A DNA stretch of 64,000 nt from Odiellus spinosus (lineage: Eukaryota > Arthropoda > Arachnida > Opiliones > Phalangiidae): positions 14,991,459-15,055,458 of the forward strand of contig OY987233.1 in NCBI GenBank assembly GCA_963920705.1, written 5' to 3'. Of this stretch, positions 58,408 to 64,000 are shown one piece after another; the first letter of the stretch is position 1, and each line of letters starts with the position of its first letter. Position numbers and translations under genes: made by a program. The notes below the pieces were generated by a model, which saw only the letters and a list, made by a program, of their open reading frames with translations, was not told the origin of the DNA and made no database searches.

Positions 58408-59000
58408 TTAAGTGAGGCTGTCACGGATTTTCTATCAACTCTAAAGATTGTTAAAAAAATATTCAAAATTAATAAACATATGCGCAGGTAAATCATGCTT
58501 CAAGTTTACAACAAGGCATTTCGTTTGGCCTGTGGTTCTGAAAGTTTTGTCGTCAGAACTTTCGCCCGAGGAGAGAGGGAAAAAAAAATCCAAAAACTCT
58601 AAACGGTCGAGATACGGAATTCGAAATTGCCCTCTCTAGCGGATGATATTGGAACTAAGTAAGCGATGCTAATATCGCCCCGAACTTTCTAGACGTTTAC
58701 GGGGGTGAAAATGTATCGAAGGAAAACGAGTCTCCCCTCTCTCTCGCGAAACGAAGGAGCGTGTCTCGCCCGGCCGTCGCGATTTCGAGTCTGATTTACT
58801 CTAGAAAGAATATACTGGGCCTGGCCGCCCTTCTGTACAAATTTCGTAATACTTTGGGTGAAACCGTGGACTGAGAAAGTCGGACTCACTTCATCGTCAC
58901 CCGCAGTATGTCGTCTTATAGACTTGAAGGATGATTTACTTGTGACATATGTATGCGACCAGTAAAAATACATATTTTATAATCGTCATTTTAGAAATTT
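58408..59000 (+). mobile_element. R1 element split by a later insertion
   Basis: The left part (58408-58482) starts TTAAGTGAGGCTGTCACGG. After a 462-bp interruption, R1 resumes at 58945 with ACATATGTATGCGACCAG and then TAAAAATACATATTTTATAA. The interruption sits at the ACATATG that other R1 copies carry once. Confidence 0.7.
58483..58944. mobile_element. Small TIR element nested in R1 with a 7-bp target duplication
   Basis: ACATATG flanks it on both sides (58476-58482 and 58945-58951), while intact R1 copies have this heptamer once. The ends are CGCAGGTAAATCATGCTTCA and the inverse CACAAGTAAATCATCCTTCA, about 22 bp of imperfect inverted repeat. The interior is unusually G+C-rich. A 94-codon open frame inside has no recognisable domain. 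A 7-8 bp duplication would suit hAT-like transposition, but that is inference. Confidence 0.65.
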
Positions 59001-59399
59001 AAAATCAGACATAAACCTTGTTTGTGTCAATTTACGAATTAAATATTTTAATATCAGATATATGATCTGAGAAAAACGTGTAATATAATGATAAAATGCC
59101 AATAAAATTAAGAACAACCTAATAAACTTAATTGCATCCTTAGAAGTAAATTCTAGCATATAAAACCAAACTTCTCCATTGTCAAAAAAATGTCACGAAA
59201 GATCGAATAAAAGGTTTATTCACGCTTTATAGGCGAACAAATTATAGGAATCATTTGAAGGATGATATAAAGCATGGATAAATATACTTCTAAAAGAAAC
59301 CGGGAGTAGAAATGGTAGGCGGACAGACATCGTCACTTACGCAATAAAAAATGTACCTATAGTTTTATCATCGGGTTGTGGGTTGGCTGGTGAGTGAAG

Positions 59400-60020
59400 C
59401 AAGCAAGCAAGGTGACAGCGTGGAAAAAGTAGGTCGAGATTATCTAAAAACGCAATTGATAGTGGCGCGTTACTACGACGCGCGCGCTATAGAGAACATC
59501 ATACCAACTCCATTCTTATTTGCAATTGGATATATACGCTTTAACCAATAAACTCAATTGATAAATAACATTATTCGGCCTTTAACAGCGTTGCAAAATG
59601 CGCCTGGTACGAACAATAAAAGCGCGAGATGCGGTAAACAAATTGAGTTTGCAATACCAATAAGGGTACATAACTGCATTTTAAATATAAGCGCTATACA
59701 TATATCGCTGCAAACTTGGGGTGGTGACAAACGATTAAAAAAGCGCGAGATCTGTAGAAGAAGATCGAATTACGGGTGCAGGAGCGCGTATCGCGCGCTT
59801 GGCAATATAATCCAGGCGCGCGATAAGGCGACGGGTCACGCGCGGTTGAAGGGAAATAAAAAGAAAGGGGAGGAGCTTTTTGACGCCAACGCCTGCCAGA
59901 TTTTAAGACAAGGAGATCGTCTTTCCCGCCAAAAATCCCCCCCCCCCAAAGAAAAAAGTGTGTTAGAAGAAACCCAGAAGCACTCTTTCCCTTTCCTGAT
60001 ATCCGATACGCGTATTCAAA
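59400..60020. other. CpG-rich stretch with a long open frame, no gene assigned
   Basis: Many GCGCGC and CGCG sites occur, and a C11 run at 59937-59947. A 155-codon plus-strand frame (59558-60025) has Arg/Lys-rich, low-order composition with no recognisable motif. It is more likely a result of G+C content than a gene. The stretch could be a promoter island. Confidence 0.35.
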
Positions 60021-60179
60021 TATGAGAGGAGTGAGGGGAAATGCTTCAAATTTATGGTGAATATGCTTATGAATATTAATTATGACGTATTGGGTTGCCT
60101 ATAGTGGGATTATAGAGCTTCGATGCCATCATATTTGGATTCGCATCATCGAGTGCATCAAAATGAGTACAAGTTCGGA

Positions 60180-61575
60180 ATAAGTAGGTTTCGCGCATGC
60201 GCGGGAATCCGAATTACTTTACGTCGGTAGCCCATCTTGTAGGTACTCTAATAAAAGCGTAGGATGCAAGGAATATGATTCTAGCCTTATTAATAATCAA
60301 ATAAGCTATATGGAAAGGGATATTTCCCATTTTTTCATGAATTTAGGGGTATATACAGTTGCAGCTAAAATTTATTAATATATTCACAATCTACACAACG
60401 GGAGTTTTAAAATGAGTACAAACACAACGTATTTTAAAAAGTCGAACGACGCGCATGCGCGCAAGTTTCTAACTTCTATCTGAGCGCAACCCTATCGTGT
60501 AATAACTGTAGCTAAAGCTACGAAGCTGCTTAATCCGAATCTGACCTTTACGAAACTCAATTCCCAACTCCCAACTCGAAAAACCAATAAAAGTAATAAA
60601 ACACCAAACTAATCGACTTCTAATGAAAATTAATCGTTCAATCTAAAGTTTATAAGACAGGAGGTCTGCCGAACTATTTCTGAGTCTAAAAATAAATCTC
60701 GAATATAAGAAATAACCCCAAGACATTCCATAGACGGTCAAAAAGGTCCTAATATATCAAAGAATGCCGATAACAAAGAAAAATATTCCCCCATTCCTCA
60801 AACAAAAGAAGAAAAAATACTATCCAGAAACTCCATCCTTATAAAAATTTGAAATAAAGAAGAACAACTTCCAATGGAATTCCATTGGCGTGATGAATCA
60901 TGACAGATATATTGCGAAATATTCCCGCCTTTTTTTCTCTCTTCAAGCGCCAGATAAATTTTGGTGGGAATTTCGCCCCAAAAATAGTGTTTCGGGTCAC
61001 GTGGTTTTCTGTTGAAATGAAAACCACAATTTCTTTCTAATATTGAGTTTGATAATCTGATTCTACAGTCTACAAAATCAAAAATGACGTAGACAGCGAA
61101 ATAAAATGACAAAGTTTATATATTCTTTATAGGTCGTAGAGTTCGTTTCAGGCGGAAAATTCTACGCGCTGGATGCTACTAACTTAAAGGACAGATGGGA
61201 CAGATGAGGCAATAAGACAATTGAGTAAAAAAAGGCAATATTTTTAATTAAAACATTCGGGTTAATTTTAATTATTTTTAGCAAAGTGAAGAAATTCAAT
61301 TTAAGACCTAAGTTAATTGAGCAATATTTCAAAGGGTGTTTTATTCGTTAATTTCAAAAGCGCGCGCGTAAATTATACAAGAAATAAATCACAGCGCGCC
61401 CGGGAACGAAACTGAAAATTAATATCTTAAAACTTAGAACTTCGTGAAACTCAAATTGGGTACGTCAATAACCCTAGCTTATAGGTACTCTAATAAAAGC
61501 ATAGGATGTCAAGAATACGATTATAACCTCATTTAAACTCTATTCGATGATTTAGATGGAAAAAAATCCTCATAT
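60180..61575. repeat. Dispersed repeats with GCGCATGCGC and TAGGTACTC
   Basis: TAGGTACTCTAATAAAAGCR followed by TAGGATG occurs at about 60238 and 61482, and a short TTGTAGGTACTC form at 57793. Each follows CG-rich DNA, and GCGCATGCGC sits at 57748, 60192 and 60451. The copies are diverged and edges are unclear. Confidence 0.5.
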
Positions 61576-61709
61576 ATCAAGGTGCACTGATTGAGTTGGC
61601 TGATGGGAAAGTACACTTACTTCAAAAATTCCCCAATTGCCCTGAATTATGGCAAATGTTTGAGTTTCCATCATTTCAATCAACATTTAAATTCTCTGAT
61701 AGCTTTAGA

Positions 61710-61905
61710 ATAGCCATGCGACCAAAGTGATGACGTGTTATAACGGGGAATTTTTATTTTAAAAATTTCGAAAATGGCGAAATAAAATGTGTATTTTTAC
61801 TGTCACTGTAATTTTTTCTATTAGATATGTACATACATTCTGTATCATTTTTAACGATCTTTCCGAAAATGCTACTCAATTTTCATTTGAAGTTCTCTTT
61901 AATTA
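61710..61905 (-). mobile_element. R1 fragment, reversed
   Basis: It runs from GCGACCAAAGTGATGACG through TTTTTACTGTCACTG to CCGAAAATGCTACTCAATTT. The terminal inverted end is replaced by CTCTTTAA. Confidence 0.6.
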
Positions 61906-62121
61906 AAGATAATTGACTATTTTAAAATCGTCACAGCGTTAAAATTAACATAATTTCCCAAAGAAAAACCAGTTTTTTACATAGAAATTTAAGTCACTTT
62001 CAAGATTGTCAATAAATATAACTGTGAAATTATTCCAAAAATATTCTTTTGAATGTTGTAAAGGAAGCGATATAGCCCCTAGAAAATGGGTTTTTCATAA
62101 ACCACGTTGGTTTTTGGGAAC

Positions 62122-62136
62122 GGGGGGGGGGGGGGG
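62122..62136. repeat. G15 run
   Basis: Pure G tract after TTTTTGGGAAC. Confidence 0.85.
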
Positions 62137-62423
62137 TTTGTTGTTTAGTGAGATTGTGCAAAAGCGCATCATATAGTATAGATTTGAGTCGGGGATTTGA
62201 CAAGAAGATAACCAGCCCTTACGGGGCTATGATGTGCCATTTCGCTTCTGAAGCCGGAGTTTCTATGCCTATTCGTCACAAAAGAAGGGATTTTTAGGGA
62301 TTTTTTCCTGCCACGATCATTTTATATAATACGAAAAATCGTTGGTCAGCTGGAAATGTCACCTAAGGTTTCCTTATGGCTTTAAAGGGTCACGGGCAGA
62401 AAAATTCGCTGTTTTTATATACG

Positions 62424-62732
62424 CGTGATGTCGGTTTTATTTTTCATTTCAACATATACTTCCATAGAATAACGAAAGAAATAGGCTTTCTCAATCTTCT
62501 AATTTGGTCAAAAATTACCCAAATTGGAAAATGCAACCAAATAGACCAATGAAATAACCCGAATTCAACAAAAGTGGACCTAAGGCGTTTTGTTTTATAT
62601 TCAAGTTTTTTATTTGGTCGAATTCTGTTGAAATTTTAGACCAAATTAGAAGATTTTACCTCATTGGGTAAGCCGATTTAATTCGCTACTTCATGGAAAC
62701 AGAGTGAAATTAAAAGTAAAACTGACGTCACG
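62424..62732. mobile_element. R5 fold-back element, complete
   Basis: The ends are CGTGATGTCGGTTTTATTTT and the inverse of CGTGACGTCAGTTTTACTTT. The arms pair over much of their length (TCTTCTAATTTGGTC facing GACCAAATTAGAAGA). 309 bp, non-coding. Confidence 0.7.
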
Positions 62733-63444
62733 AGTGTCAAATTATCGCAAATGACGTCAAACGGATTTTAAAGGGCTATCTCTTAAGCTCAAAATAAGAA
62801 AAATTAGGTCAAAATAGGACTGTAAGTTATAAAGATACGAATACGTCTCGTTAGGTCCCTTTTAAGGTTGCCACTAAATGTAGTTTGCAAATTGCTCACG
62901 ACGATAATTGAGTCAGCTGAAACGCAAATTCGTGTTTGACAAAAGAAAAATTCTCAATTCGATAAAAGTACTCGAAAACAAAAATAACTCCGATGTCTTT
63001 CTCTCAATTGAAACGAATATGAAAAAGTATCGCTAAGCCTTGGGGGCATTTTTCAAGGTAGACCGACCGTAATTTCAACCGAATCAGCGAATAATGTTAC
63101 AATGCCTCAAGCAATTATAGGTTATACCAAAAGTCTATTATTGTCTCTAAGTACTTTACCCAAAACAAGGCATTTCGATTGGATACGATTCCTCACTACT
63201 TGTATATGCGAATTTTGAAAATATTCTGGATGAGTAAGAAGGCTTAGAACTAAACCTGTGAAGTTTTTTAATATTGAGAGCTTAATCGAAATGGCTTCTT
63301 CATTTCAAAGAACTCCCCTTTTATTGTATCAATAAAGACGATAATCAAACACTACCTCTTTTATCCGACACTAGTTCCTGATTTCAGAACGTTCAATGCT
63401 AATTATCCACCTATACCTCCGTAATTTGGTTTCTACGAGATCAA

Positions 63445-63824
63445 AAGCCTATCACTTCATTCCATAAAAGTAAACAACGCCCCGTACCTTAATACTATCA
63501 GCAAAGGTCCGGGTAAATGTACCAGCAGATTCTGATTCGAGACACTCTAGCGGGTCGCAGTCGGTGTAAATAGTGAACGGTGGAAGAGCCACTCTTTGGA
63601 GAAATTACGGTGTTGGGTGAAGACAATATAGCCAAGCGCGGCCCGCCTAAATTCCGTCCCTCTCTCCTGACTCAAAATATCGAGGAAGAATCCAAACCAC
63701 TCGAGCCAGACAGGGGTGATGACTTTTTTGGCTATTTTTAAGTGATGTACTATTACCTGACCCTTTGCTGATAGTATTAAGCTACGGGGCGTTGTTTACT
63801 TTCATGGAATGAAGTGATAGACTT
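63445..63824. mobile_element. R4 element with about 64-bp terminal inverted repeats
   Basis: The left end is AAGCCTATCACTTCATTCCA and the right end the inverse of AAGTCTATCACTTCATTCCA. The match continues through GTAAACAACGCCCCGTA and TTAATACTATCAGCAAAGG, about 64 bp in all. It is 380 bp long and non-coding. Confidence 0.8.
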
Positions 63825-64000
63825 CTGACAAGATAGATTTGTAGGGAATGGAAATCTAAACTGATTCTACCCTTCAAGATGAAATTTTTCTTCGAATGGA
63901 AAACGTTTCGGGGTTTAGCCCCTTGTATAGATCCCCAGTTCATGATTTCACAATGTACAATGCATAAGTGATTCAGACCATCAAGGTGGTCTAAAGATGA

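Larger units (their letters stand above)
61138..62420. other. Unassigned DNA with scattered repeat pieces
   Basis: Apart from a diverged TAGGTACTC repeat (61480), an R1 fragment (61710-61905) and the G15 run, nothing was recognised. Confidence 0.35.

Noticed and set aside
59558-60025. 155-codon plus-strand frame
   Set aside because: Basic, low-order composition in a CpG-rich stretch, with no domain, splice or start context. It is kept only as a note on the stretch.
50157-64000. Search for the Syt7 C2A exon
   Set aside because: No sequence matching SDPFVK or a C2A-like NPxWNE motif was found on the minus strand, so the exon is assumed to lie beyond the window.

Overview
The window is animal nuclear DNA, most likely from an arthropod or a related invertebrate. 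It is strongly A+T-rich, has short exons with GT-AG introns, and is crowded with short inverted-repeat transposons and minisatellites. The one confidently named gene supports this. Two minus-strand exons (50048-50156 and 44345-44652) encode almost a complete C2B domain of a synaptotagmin of the synaptotagmin-7 type. The C2A and N-terminal exons must lie beyond the right edge, so everything from 50157 to 64000 is probably Syt7 intron or upstream DNA.

The other coding sequence is sparse. A three-exon gene for a small secreted protein (12637-14002, plus strand) has a TATA box, a signal peptide, an amphipathic helix and a Cys-rich tail. An unrecognised acidic 167-residue ORF (57873-58376, plus strand) lies antisense to the probable Syt7 gene. 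Three minus-strand first coding exons with clean GTAAGT donors start genes I cannot name: 6283-6372, 14712-14807 (with a possible second exon at 14420-14484) and 37677-37792. A degenerate coding remnant lies at about 16306-16860, and two ambiguous exon-like stretches lie at 20024-20200 and 56335-56540. No tRNA, rRNA or CRISPR array was seen.

Most of the rest is mobile or tandem DNA. At least five families of small non-autonomous elements are present. R1 has TTAA plus AGTGAGGCTGTCAC ends and about twenty copies or fragments. R2 is a near-palindromic 370-440 bp fold-back with AGGGAGAATGCAACC ends. R3 carries many ATCGAT sites and is once arranged head to head. R4 has terminal inverted repeats (TIRs) of about 64 bp, with copies at 10.7 kb and 63.4 kb. 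R5 is a palindrome ending in CGTGAYGTCGGTTT. Several further single elements also begin TTAAAGGG. Many otherwise unrelated elements share the same outer 8-12 bases (TTAAAGKGA) and TTAA flanks, as if one transposase had mobilised them all.

Tandem arrays include units of about 184 bp (9.06-9.83 kb), 33 bp (28.4 kb), about 24-28 bp (32.7-33.6 kb), about 60 bp (35.2 kb), about 140 bp (36.15-36.65 kb), 35 bp (38.0-38.45 kb), about 125-143 bp carrying repeated TGACGTCA sites (38.7-39.75 kb), about 40 bp (40.5-40.93 kb), 31 bp (46.0-46.7 kb), 31-33 bp (48.9 kb) and about 40 bp (55.5-55.85 kb).
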